64,000 nucleotides of DNA from Stichopus chloronotus (Eukaryota > Echinodermata > Holothuroidea > Aspidochirotida > Stichopodidae), in contig CM037845.1 in the NCBI GenBank assembly GCA_021234535.1, forward strand, positions 9,974,143 through 10,038,142. The letters run 5' to 3'. Below are positions 47,871 through 58,280 of the stretch, piece by piece; positions within the stretch are counted from its first letter, which is position 1, and each line of letters starts with the position of its first letter. Below the pieces are notes generated by a model that saw only the letters and a program-made list of their open reading frames with translations, was not told the DNA's origin and ran no database searches. Both the position numbers and the translations under genes were made by a program.

Positions 47871-48395
47871 GGATACAGAATGCGTGTGACATTAGACTCT
47901 TATCATTCACAACATGTGTCCTACTCTCATATTACCAGTGCATACAGAAACTTCACTGGTAATTAACTTTTGACTTGTCCTAGGTAGATGCAGGTTATTT
48001 ACTATCAGACTATTCAACTGTAAATGGTATGATCCACTAACTACAGTTTTATTTGAGTTGTGTAATACACAATCACTTTTCTTTGTGATTTCCTGAATGC
48101 TTCGAACAACAAGAGGATGTGCTCAGAACTTGATTGATGCTCTAATAAAATGATCCTGTTGTCCCTCTGGATGAAGAAGGTCGACACTCCGAAACATGGA
48201 AAGTAAAAAAGGGTCAACATTGAAACAGACAGTAAATAGCCGGAAAACGTTAGGTGTATACGGTAACTACCCTACATAACACACAAGAGTCAGTGTTAGG
48301 AAACAGGCACAGCCAATCCCAACACTAACATCACATGTGAAAAAAAAAAAAAGGGACATCATATATATCATGGAAGCCACAGGAAATGAGAGGAT
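47871..48395. other. Nothing recognised
   Basis: No exon, repeat end or tandem structure that I can support. Confidence 0.35.
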
Positions 48396-48399
48396 ACTC

Positions 48400-48640
48400 A
48401 TCCGAGTCCTTGGCAGACAAGATCAAAGACGAGTCCAAACGATACATGTAGAATACCACAAAATGGGTCCAAAAAGATGCAGATGAAGGCAGATGCAAAT
48501 GAGTGCAGAAACTTCGCTGTGAGACAAATTGGCCAGCAATTACAGAAGGCAGGTGGCCAGATGCACACACAACTGCCAGATTGCACCCCAGATTGGAGTG
48601 CAGTTGTTGTGGTGAGAAGACATGTGAGCAGCATGGTGGA
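48400..48640. mobile_element. Element B/C mosaic
   Basis: Contains the core also found in element C (GCCAGCAATTACAGAAGGCA, GTGGCCAGATGCACACACAA, CTGCCAG) but ends like element B (GCAGTTGTTGTGGTGAGAAG then ACATGTGAG). The 122-codon minus frame across it is a by-product. Confidence 0.6.
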
Positions 48641-49157
48641 TTCCACTGGTGACATTTAGGGTTTGATTTGTATAGCAAGACAATGTTAAGAAGTGTCATG
48701 GAAGTTAGTACATACAGTAATGCAAGTTCTGTGTGTGGGGATGGAAGTTAAATCAAAGTTAAACCTGGAAAAATCCAGGGTACTAGTTTCAATTATCATC
48801 CCTTTTTAATACCGCACAGCAGTGGTATGCTTGTAGCAAGCAGTGGTTTTTATTTCGCAGATATTTTTACCGTAGTTTTATCGACAAAGATAACAAAGCC
48901 CAAAGCAAACAGTCAGGAGAGCAATGTGATTAGATTCACTTTTTCCTTGTTGACTCCCTCTTGAAAAGTATCCAAATGAGATACATACAGTATGAAGGAC
49001 AAGATTGTGTAACTTGAAAAAACTGATGTTAGTTTGACATTTCAGAGTCATGTCATTATCTCTGTGAATTGAAAAGCTTGCAGTGACATTTAAATCATTC
49101 CATTAATAAAGCAGACAGTGAAACAAACAAGCAAACAGACAGATTTAAATGAATTTC

Positions 49158-49290
49158 TTACAACTCGGTGGTGTGAGTGTTCACAAGTGACTATTACAGT
49201 TTGATTATGTCTTGTGCACTATACAGTATTTACCAATAAAGTTCTAGCAATGCACCGTCTATGCTCTGAGTTGGCCTCATACGATTTCAA
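49158..49290. mobile_element. Foldback element A, left arm with compensated hairpin
   Basis: Head CTTACA...TGTGAG, changed on both sides of the stem relative to CCCACA/TGTGGG. It is followed by GTTCACAAGTGACTATTACA and TCTAGCAATGCACCGTCTAT. Confidence 0.65.
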
Positions 49291-49671
49291 AATTACTTTA
49301 AACCTCAAACAAACTAGCTGCTAACCTGAAACTTACATGAAATGCAAGTTTAAAGCATGTTACATTCCAAGCAACAGCTAGGTATGAAGTGAGTAATGAA
49401 TGACAAAAATCAATGATGTTTGTCTTAATAAGATACTGTGATGACGATTATTTAACTTCACATTCACTAGTCACTTTAAGAATATACTTCTGATCAGCTG
49501 TCTTCTCTTTTGTTATTATTGGGTCTCTTTCATTTTTGCTTAATATTTTTGTGTTTTAGCTCTGAAAAGAGAAGACTTCAAGGCCAAGTTAGTGAAGCTC
49601 TGAAATCCTCACCATGAGCAAAATGTCTGAAACATGAACATAAATTGCAAAATATGAGATATTGTGACTTG

Positions 49672-49686
49672 AAAAAAAAAAAAAAA
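49672..49686. repeat. Poly-A run
   Basis: Homopolymer. The surrounding 49300-50140 shows nothing else that I can support. Confidence 0.6.
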
Positions 49687-50151
49687 ACTTGGCAAAGAGA
49701 AGATGAAGTTTATAGCTCAAGGGATGCAAGGATGAATTTTTTCCAAGCCCACTGGGGTGGAACAATTTTTATGCAACATGGTTGGAGGGATCACTATAAA
49801 ATATAGCAATAAACTTGCTAATGAAGCCTGCAAGAAGAAAATAAACAAGCCTCCCTCCCAAGGGAGACAGAGTGAGAGAAGCGGTGAGAGAGAGAGAAGA
49901 GGGAAAATAATAAAACGTGGACCTAAAATTACTGTATCCAATTACAAACAGTTTGCATGATCTCTGACCAGAGGGCAAAATGCAAACAAGACGAAACAAG
50001 ATGAGAATTTCAGCCAAAATTTCATGTACTGTACATGACAGGGAGGGAAAACACACATACAGGAAACAATCATAGTAAATGCACTGTACACATGAAACAT
50101 TGAAGACAGTACTACTGTACATCACTGAACAAGTGTTCATATATATATCCT

Positions 50152-50331
50152 AACTCAAAAACACATCAACATTCTCTGAGCCGGATAGATGAAGCTTGTG
50201 AAGTGCATTATCTGCAATAAATTCATCACACTTTGGTGCAACTGTTTTGCACTTTGCACCCATTCCTGACTGGAGCTTGTGTATCAGAACCTTAAAAAAA
50301 TTCACCTGCACAGTAGTGAAATTTGTATTCT
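50152..50331 (-). CDS. Possible terminal exon of unknown gene (low confidence)
   Basis: The minus strand has CACTTGTCTCCACAG, an acceptable acceptor, then an open frame (NTNFTTVQ, KVLIHKLQSGMGAKCK, KCDEFIADNALHKLHLSG) ending in TAG. The sequence has a protein-like look and the frame is also open upstream, but I recognise no family and there is no partner exon nearby. Chance is quite possible. Confidence 0.15.
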
Positions 50332-50589
50332 GTGGAGACAAGTGAGGAGCACCGAAACTCCCTGCACCCCGAGGACTTCCATTCCCGGACACCAGACCTA
50401 CATATAGCTTCCTTCTGAATCTGACTGTCTTTGGGAAAAATACCTGTTGTAACAAGTTCCAATACCGACCACTTACAGGATAGCTTAGGGAATTACGTTT
50501 AACACAATCTGATTTGATATAGAAAAGTAAATGAACATTTAATGCTTTGCTTTATGAACAGAACATGTCATGTCAAGTCATGAGGGACC

Positions 50590-50690
50590 AGTACTTACCC
50601 TTTGCACACACTAATGTGTTCATTTGACCTTGCTCAAAGTGAACCCAAAATCAATTCTAGCACCATGCCCTCCAAGTCTAGCCTCAAAAT
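50590..50690. mobile_element. Foldback element A left-arm fragment
   Basis: GTACTTACCCTTTGCACACA, TTGACCTTGCTCAAAGTGAA, TTCTAGCACCATGCCCTCCA in family order. The head is missing. Confidence 0.55.
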
Positions 50691-51250
50691 TGCAGTCACT
50701 CCCTCAGGCTGCAACTAATTTTTGTGCCAGGGAAAATAATGCCAAAAGGGAACATATTCATCCAAGAAGCATTTGTAATGAACATTATAAAGCAGTTAGT
50801 GCTAGGCTATAGAATTAAGGAGAGAAATGTCCTCCTTCAAAAAATAATTTAGCATGGATGTTCATTTTTAAAAAGAGGAATTTTCAGAGATGTTGTTTAA
50901 GTAAGACTGGAACTCGGTATGTCTTACTTGGAACCAATCACAAACAATATTTCAGTCCTGCCTAACCCTAGTCTAGCAATCAGCTGTACTATACGTTGGC
51001 CCTTCTTTCACTGCCGAGATCGCTTATGTTCATGATGATACATGGAGCACTTTCACTAACAGTACTAGTCGTGGTAATACATGGATAGCTGTGATAATCC
51101 ATCTCCAGCTGCCTCTTCATTGTTTTTGCCTGTTTTTTTGTTTGAAAAGTGAGAACATGATCAGGGAAAGAAGGCCCATTTTGACAACAACCTGAACACA
51201 TTAGAAAGGGATAACAACGCAGGAACACGATGTGGGAATTCCATCATAGA
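50691..51250. other. Nothing recognised
   Basis: No supported exon or repeat boundary. Confidence 0.35.
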
Positions 51251-51253
51251 AAC

Positions 51254-51415
51254 TCCCCACAACTCCCTGGTGTGGGTATTCATGAGTGACTATACTTACA
51301 GCTTGCCTCACTAATGCATAAATTTGACCCATGCTCAAATCATCCTCGAAACTAATTCTAGCGCCGCATACTCTAAGACCTAGCCTGCCCTCGTAGGGCT
51401 GAGCGAGGAGGATTT
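51254..51415. mobile_element. Foldback element A, left arm
   Basis: TCCCCACAACTCCCTGGTGT then GGGTATTCATGAGTGACTAT and ACTTACAGCTTGCC, interior TTCTAGCGCCGCATACTCTA. The right arm is not seen. Confidence 0.7.
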
Positions 51416-52300
51416 TAGAAGTCAGGTGCCGAAATCACACAGTTGGACACCTTAGAGTGAAACCTGGTATGAAACCATGGTAGTTTCCTGGAAAGAAGCA
51501 TTATGAAGCCGTGATCTAAAAAGGGGAGCCAGAAACCAATGCCCCCTAATTCTGTACACTATTTATATACTCAGATGAGCAAGAGTTAACCAGACACAAC
51601 TTAGCAAGGAGCATATTTTATCTTTTAAACTGTACATTGCAGTAGAGAAGGTGCAATTCATATGGTGACATAAAGAAATACTCTAAAGCAAGTAAAACGA
51701 TGCAAATATTTACTGGCCAGTGTTCTGTTGACATAATATCGAAACTGTTTTATAGATGAATATGGAAACAGGTGTGATTGTTAAAGCACTTGGTTTTTCA
51801 TCACAAATCTCTTTGGAATGAATTACACAGTTGCTATTTACAGTATAAAGAAAATGGTAAAAATATCACCTAAAGCTTACACCATTGGTGGGAAGACAAA
51901 GTGCAATAACATGCATACCATGGATAATGTGGGTTCAAATTCCGTTCGCAAACCTGTTCATTTCACAGTTTTAAACAAACAGGTCATTCGTCCACTCAGC
52001 TGTCATGAGGATGTGTATGCACAGATCTGCAAAGATGGCATGACCACTGTGTAATATATATGTGTGTACACAGCCATATTGAGAAATTCTACTAGTGCAT
52101 GTGCACACAGTTCGAAACTCAGCCAACCAAACTCTAAATTTAGACCATCCATCAAAACTGCACTTATAGTACACCATCCAGGGGTATTTATCAACAGGTT
52201 ACATCTTCACTGCATTCAGGGGTCTCTCTATTCAGTGAACGAAAAATGGATAACACAGATAAATGCAGCACACCGAGTTGATATTGGAACTTGGTGAGGA
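51416..52300. other. Nothing recognised
   Basis: Open frames on both strands near 51820-52300, without splice context or family resemblance. Confidence 0.35.
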
Positions 52301-52301
52301 T

Positions 52302-52629
52302 TTAAAGGGAACAACCACGTGGCGATCTTAAGAATTAGCATAATTCAATGTGTCACGTATCACACACAATAGTAATGAAAACTGTCAACAGTTTTGATCT
52401 GTGGACACTGGCTTACAGTAACATGGTTGTCTGCATATTTCTAAAATAGTGTCTAGTCACAGGTTTTCTAAAATGAAATTGGTTATTTCTCACTCATTAA
52501 TGTGCGTATGTGTAAGTGATTCATGTGGGATCTTCTTAGTTTGACCATTTGTCATGAACATGTGAAGAACACTTGAAAGGTTTGGACAAAAATAGTGAAT
52601 TTCACAACACAACTCGAAGTGTCCCTTGA
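52302..52629. mobile_element. TTAA-type MITE, family F copy 2 (inverted relative to copy 1)
   Basis: Starts TTAAAGGGAACAACCACG and ends AAGTGTCCCTTGA. Its reverse complement aligns to 33801-34095 through several ordered blocks. Confidence 0.65.
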
Positions 52630-52914
52630 AAAAAAAAGAAATTCGGTTTAGCACATGCACTCATGGAATTGTGTGCTATTTCAGTGGAGACGAAGGGGAC
52701 AACTGTGCTATAAGTAATGTACAGGAGGTATCCCTGATTACAGTGACTGTTTGTTGTTGAGGATAACATTATCAGCTTAAAATACGCACAACATAGTCAC
52801 CACGGCGCTACAGAAAACTGTCTCTAGTAGGTTAACTCAATGGTAATACTAAGAATGAAGTATGATACCAAATGAACGTTTTGATATCTATAGGCTCACC
52901 TGGTTCTCACGAAT

Positions 52915-53059
52915 TCCCCGCAACCTACTAGTCTAACGAGGCAGAACTAGGGCATAGAGGGCACCGTGCAAGAATGGTTTTGTGTAAGTGTTGAGCTACT
53001 GTAGCTAGTCTATGCGATAGTGTGAGCAAGGGGTAAGTAAATGTCTACGATGTGAATAC
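52915..53059. mobile_element. Foldback element A, head remnant and right arm
   Basis: TTCCCCGCAACCTACTAGTC, then ATAGAGGGCACCGTGCAAGA, and the right end GAGCAAGGGGTAAGTAAATG then TCTACGATGTGAATAC. The left arm is largely deleted. Confidence 0.7.
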
Positions 53060-53359
53060 TCAAGTTTTTATTTTCTGTAGCTCCTGCTCTGTAAGCAAAT
53101 GCGAGGATCCAACAGAACACACATTGTCAGCTTGAAAGCGAAACTTAAGGTCAGATCTAGAGCACAGAACGCACCGTGGGGAAAACTTTCTTCAGAGTTC
53201 CTTAACAGAGACAGTTGTGACAGTATGCCCCAAAATGGAAACAAAATTTTGCAACTGTCGTGTGAAGTGTGAGTGATGTCCCACAAATGAAAACAAAATG
53301 GCATCAAAAATTTGAGTTGGTGCAACTCTCTCCATAAAGGAACTCGCAATAAGTTCAAC

Positions 53360-53403
53360 AACGCATCAGTGAAAACAAGGGGTACATGTCTGTGATGCGA
53401 ATG
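53360..53403. mobile_element. Foldback element A, right end
   Basis: CGCATCAGTGAAAACAAGGG then GTACATGTCTGTGATGCGAA. Terminus only. Confidence 0.45.
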
Positions 53404-53559
53404 GCATATGAAGAAGTGAAGAATTTACCCATCTCCAGCATCAACATGGCCTAAAAAATTTGCACAGGTCTTTCACGGTGAAGCAGATTGGTATTTAACT
53501 TTGACAATAGTTTCCCTAATGGCTCTTTGTATAATATGCTGTTTACAATTTACTGTAGC

Positions 53560-53612
53560 ACCTCCTACTCTTTAGTGCAATTGTTGTGTTGAGGCAGTTG
53601 AAGTGAGAGAGT
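53560..53612. mobile_element. Element B right end
   Basis: GTGCAATTGTTGTGTTGAGG then CAGTTGAAGTGAGAGAGTGA matches the B terminus, with a decayed GGTAAG. Confidence 0.4.
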
Positions 53613-54284
53613 GAAGCAAATGTAAAGGCAGTAAATCTCTCAAGCTGAAGAGAATTAATGGCATGAATCACTGAACTCTGTATTAAGTTGTAAATTTTTG
53701 TCAACTGTACCATACATATTACACACTGTGTACATGGAATTGACCAGAACTGCAGACCTCGAGCAGATTCTGCTTGAGAAAAACAAAGCCCTGTAGGCAT
53801 TTTTCAACCAAGACTTGCATGAATGCCACCACCAAACAATGAGGCAGCATAACACCACTGTGCACTGCTCTCCTCCAATTCAAATCCACCCTCCTGTCTG
53901 CAGTTGCCTTTAATTTTTTTGCACAATGGCACTCTTTTGTAAGGTGGCAGGTGCAGCACATACCCCACCTACTCTTACAAAGCTATATCATGACTCATTC
54001 ATGGGTTTACAAAAGGAATAACATTTGAGCAATATCTGGTTTGGTTATCCTGAATGGTGATCATGAATTAAGACAAGGAAAGGAAGGAATGTATGAAATC
54101 ACTTTGGCAATTTTGTAAGCTTGAGATTTGGTACTCAAGATTTGTAAAAGGTAGAGATATACAGTACATGGTGATGGTAGACAAGTAGAGTGGTAGAGTG
54201 AGAAGGAGTGCAGCAGAGCTGAGTCTGAGAGTGGAACCTCACGTGAAGGTATCCGAAGATAAGAAAACATAGAATACTTCCACA

Positions 54285-54340
54285 CTCCTCGCACATAGGA
54301 TGGCAGAATGGGAAGGAGGTATTAGATCAGAGATCAACAA
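54285..54340. mobile_element. Element B internal fragment
   Basis: CTCGCACATAGGATGGCAGA then ATGGGAAGGAGGTATTAGAT matches the interior of the copy at 3265-3420. Confidence 0.4.
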
Positions 54341-54789
54341 ATGCTGTGTTTAGTAAAGGTTATCAAAGTGTTCCACTTTACAGTAATGCTACTGTCCATG
54401 CAAAATACTGCCATCAGCCTAGCAAAGTAATTGTAAGGACTCCTAGTTTAAAGTGACTGCGATACAAAACATCTTTCACACTATTAAATAACGTGAAAAT
54501 GACAAAAAGGCCCCAACCCTGGAAGGAAAAACTGTAAAAAACATGATACCACTCTAGATGAAGGTAATAAAAAAAAATGCCTGAGTTTGACAAGGGGTCT
54601 TCAGAACAAAAGCAGGAAATGTCATGAATGGAATACCAATGGTTACCAATAAAGTATCTGAGCCAAATGAGACAATTTTCCAAAGTTTTTGGAAGAGTAG
54701 ATTCCCAGTTGACTTATTGGTTGGAGGTATGAGAAGGGCTTGCTAGTCCAGATTGAGCCTAGGCATGTATAAGGCATAGTTTAATGATA

Positions 54790-54862
54790 ACAGCGCCTAA
54801 ATTCACAAGCAAGGTGTGTATTAGAAGTATAGAGACGGGTAGCTGAGGAGTGCAGAAGAAAA
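54790..54862. mobile_element. Element B right end
   Basis: GTATTAGAAGTATAGAGACG then GGTAGCTGAGGAGTGCAG resembles the B terminus. Confidence 0.35.
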
Positions 54863-54945
54863 TGGAGATCGGTTACTACATCAACTCATAAGAAATGGAG
54901 CATTTTGGTGCAAATTCAAATATAGAAACAGTACTTTATAGAACA

Positions 54946-55504
54946 TTAAAGACTGTGTGACATACTTCTAGAAAAGAGTGCCCTTCATTCAAAGTTGCAA
55001 AATAAAACCCTGAGAGGAAATCCATTAGAATTTTGTTTACATTTTTCACCATTTTTCAAATATGTCTTTTCAAATTTTGAGAAAAATGCAAAACAGATGA
55101 CGTGGTGTGTTGCACAGTGTCAGTATTTCTTTTGTTAGGACTATACATTTTGCCTCTTTTTTACTGAGTTTCACACTGGTAGGTGATATCGATATTTTTG
55201 AAGAAGAAAATACAAGCTTCCAAAATAAAGCCCTCCACGCTTATAAAATTCTCAAATGTCCTTGAAATAAAGGCTACATAAACAAAGGATTTACATAAGA
55301 CATATCATAAGAGTCCATCTCTTGATGTCACAAATTTGCATACTTAGCTAATGTTTATTCATAATGCAGCTGTGAGACACTAATTTTCCTCTAAATTGAT
55401 CAATCTTTTATGGACTTTGATGGCATTTGTGGCTATTTTAATATTTTAAATGCTTAATGCACATAATACTCTAAAATGTCATTTTCACATCACATGACCT
55501 TTAA
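54946..55504. mobile_element. TTAA-bounded repeat, family E copy 2
   Basis: Begins TTAAAGACTG and ends GACCTTTAA. Same orientation as and collinear with 47013-47573, with scattered substitutions and small indels. Confidence 0.8.
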
Positions 55505-57060
55505 GTTTTTCACTCCCAATGGAACTACTTTTGTAAATATGTGGGATAGACCTAACTCACAAATTGCAACCTCAGCAGTCTTAATTTTACACTTAGCATG
55601 TGGTTTGAAGCATTTCTTTTATTGGCGGTTTTGCCACATGCTGATTGTCAACATTTTACGAGTACAAAATTGTAAACGGGATGTTATACCAGTATTAAAT
55701 CTTGAATAAAAACTCGCAGTTAAATATCGGTATAAATATGAAAACCAGTGGGGCATCATCACATCAAATTTACCACTAATGTAGTCAAGGTCTAAGAAAT
55801 CATGGCTTTCATCAACCAGCAGAATGTATGTACCATCTACAGAAGTATAGAAATATGACAAAAGGCAACAAGTGCAAAATATGTATCTGCCAAAAACTTG
55901 GTTGTGTGGGCAGTGGTGAAGATATTAGGGAAGCCTCACAAATCTAACCTTCATCTGAGGTCCGCAAAATTTCACACTGCTTCTCGTGATGTAGCCCACA
56001 TATCCCACATGCTCGAGTGCACACAACTGGGGATCTGTGAGGAGATATGTGCACTGGAGCAGGACTATTAATCTCTGGTTGCTATCCTAATTACACCGGG
56101 TACCAACAACTCACTCTGAGATGATTGCAGGTTATTATTGTGAGATTTGCCTCACATAACATCAGTTTGGAGATGAGACCGAAGCATTCTGAAAAGCCTT
56201 CCAAGTCAAGATCTTTTACAGATGCATATTATACATATTTACAATCTAAACATTTGATTGACGAATGGCTGTCTGGGAGTGAATGGATATTACACTGTAC
56301 GAAAGTGTTGAAGGTTTTGAGGTTGTTGACATATACATTTTAATAAGTACTTACAGTATGTTGCCAGATAGTGTTCATCAGAGAAGTGCATTACTTTAGT
56401 CTGCAGTAATGACGTGGCACCTCCAGGTATATAATCTGTAAATATTTGGAGAACTGTTCATTTCTTTTTTTCCTTTTTTTTTTGCAAAAGCCAGATACCC
56501 TACAAAAATAACTACAAAAATAACCCAAATTGTATTCCTTGAAAACTACTTGCAAACACATTGAAATTGAAAAAAAGCACATTGAAATTTCTCACACGAA
56601 ATGGCATACTTCACACAGTCACTTTGTTTGTATATACACTGTGTTTTGCTTTTCATGTTTTATGCAGAAAAATATACCAAAATAATGGCATTGCTTGCTC
56701 AAAATAATTAGGTTAGAGTACATTTGTTACTGTTGTTGGCTCTTTGGATGTTTTTGCTTGACAAAAAATAATCAAATACTAACTAAATATGAAGTTTATG
56801 TCGTCCTCCAGTTCTCCCCCATTTTAATGGTCTGGATAGGTTATGAAATTAAAAAACCACAGTTGGTGAGGGATGTTTGCCAGAGCTGTTTGGAAGAATG
56901 AAATTGATTTTTTTTCCATGTTGGCCTTTTGGTTTATGCATGAAATGAAAGTATTTCTGTCTTTTGGTGACATACTGATCACATGATGTAACTTGTTGTG
57001 TTCATGCCAAAAATAACCTACAGTAGTTGTACCAGCTCTTCTCAGACACTACCATTCACT
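55505..57060. other. Nothing recognised
   Basis: Mostly A/T-rich. Frames near 55476-55861 and 56125-56343 lack family resemblance. Confidence 0.4.
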
Positions 57061-57129
57061 TTTAAGGACCTGCATATTCAGAGTTTACTGTATGTCAATA
57101 GCCAGCTGTTATAGCAAGATGACTATATT

Positions 57130-57190
57130 TTCAGTTTTATTGAAGTTTGAAGTGCAGTGAGTGTGGAAAGACAGGTAAGGTTACTGTGTG
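57130..57190. mobile_element. Element B right end
   Basis: GAAGTGCAGTGAGTGTGGAA then AGACAGGTAAGGTTACTG. Confidence 0.4.
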
Positions 57191-57544
57191 TGGGGATTTA
57201 AACAAAATGAAGAGAGTTAAGTTGTGTTTGTGGATACATCTGAGGTGTAAATGGTCATGAGAAGAAGATCCTGCACTCTAATGATAGAGAGAGGAATTCG
57301 ACGAAACTAAATTGTACGTTTTTAGATTTACAGTAAAACATTGCTTGATCCTGCAGCTATGCATGTACTGTATATATGCCAGAAAAAATTTATAGTATAA
57401 GCAACACCAAATGTTCACAAGTGCTAGAAAGTGAACTTCGGTGTGAGTTCTCTTCCCTTCCCCTAATGTGACACTTTGGGAAGGGGGTTGGAAAACTCTG
57501 AGAGGAAAAGTGTGCTACAAAACTGGGAAAGGTGTTATAATATT

Positions 57545-57600
57545 TGAGATAGATTGACATGCATTAGCCATGTGGAGACAGGTAAGTTCAGAGTAAAGTT
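57545..57600. mobile_element. Element B right end
   Basis: GCATTAGCCATGTGGAGACA then GGTAAGTTCAGAGTAAAG, nearly the same as the end at 32516. Confidence 0.5.
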
Positions 57601-57926
57601 ACTATCACATATCAATGCTGTTTTGCAATATAGTGACAGCTACAGCAGAAGAACCATGAAGAACGAAATAAACAACGAAGAACGAAATAAAACGAGAATG
57701 TGAACACTGTATAGGATGGACGTGGTGCTTTGCTCGACTTCATTACTAGTTTGCTTTCTGTACACCAGGGTGTTTTAGTACATTCCACTGTATCTCTATT
57801 ATAAAAGTAGCCCTGCACGGTAAAAGGGAAATCAAAAGGTGAACAATCATAACGAAAACTTGTGATGGTTTCACAAAGAAAATACAAGTCAGTTTTCTCT
57901 GCAGTGTGGACAGACGAGAAGGGTAA

Positions 57927-58280
57927 TTAAAGGGAAATAGGGCGTTTGGAATGTATCAACATGACATACAAAAGAAAATAGCTTTAATCATTGTTAAACC
58001 ATTCTGTCTCATCAATAAACATCTACCGAAGCTTCATCTCCTCAAAACATTATACATGTGATGAGTAACGGAAAATGCATCATTTGAATTTTGAAAAGTT
58101 TGGGTGAACAAATTAGTGTTGAGTAAGAAATAACTGAATTTCTATCTGTGAGAAGCTTATTTCTTGAAAAGAAGGCTACTGTCCTTCCTTATTTTGAATA
58201 AGCTATCATTCTACGTCCACAAACTTTGGTTTCAAAAATATGAATGCTTTCATTAAAACAAACGCCCTATTTCCCTTTAA
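57927..58280. mobile_element. TTAA-bounded MITE, family D copy 3
   Basis: Starts TTAAAGGGAAATAGGGCG and ends CGCCCTATTTCCCTTTAA, exact inverse repeats. It is the best-preserved family-D copy at the termini. Confidence 0.9.

Noticed and set aside
48331..48699. 122-codon minus frame
   Set aside because: Covers a dispersed B/C mosaic element whose other copies do not keep the frame.
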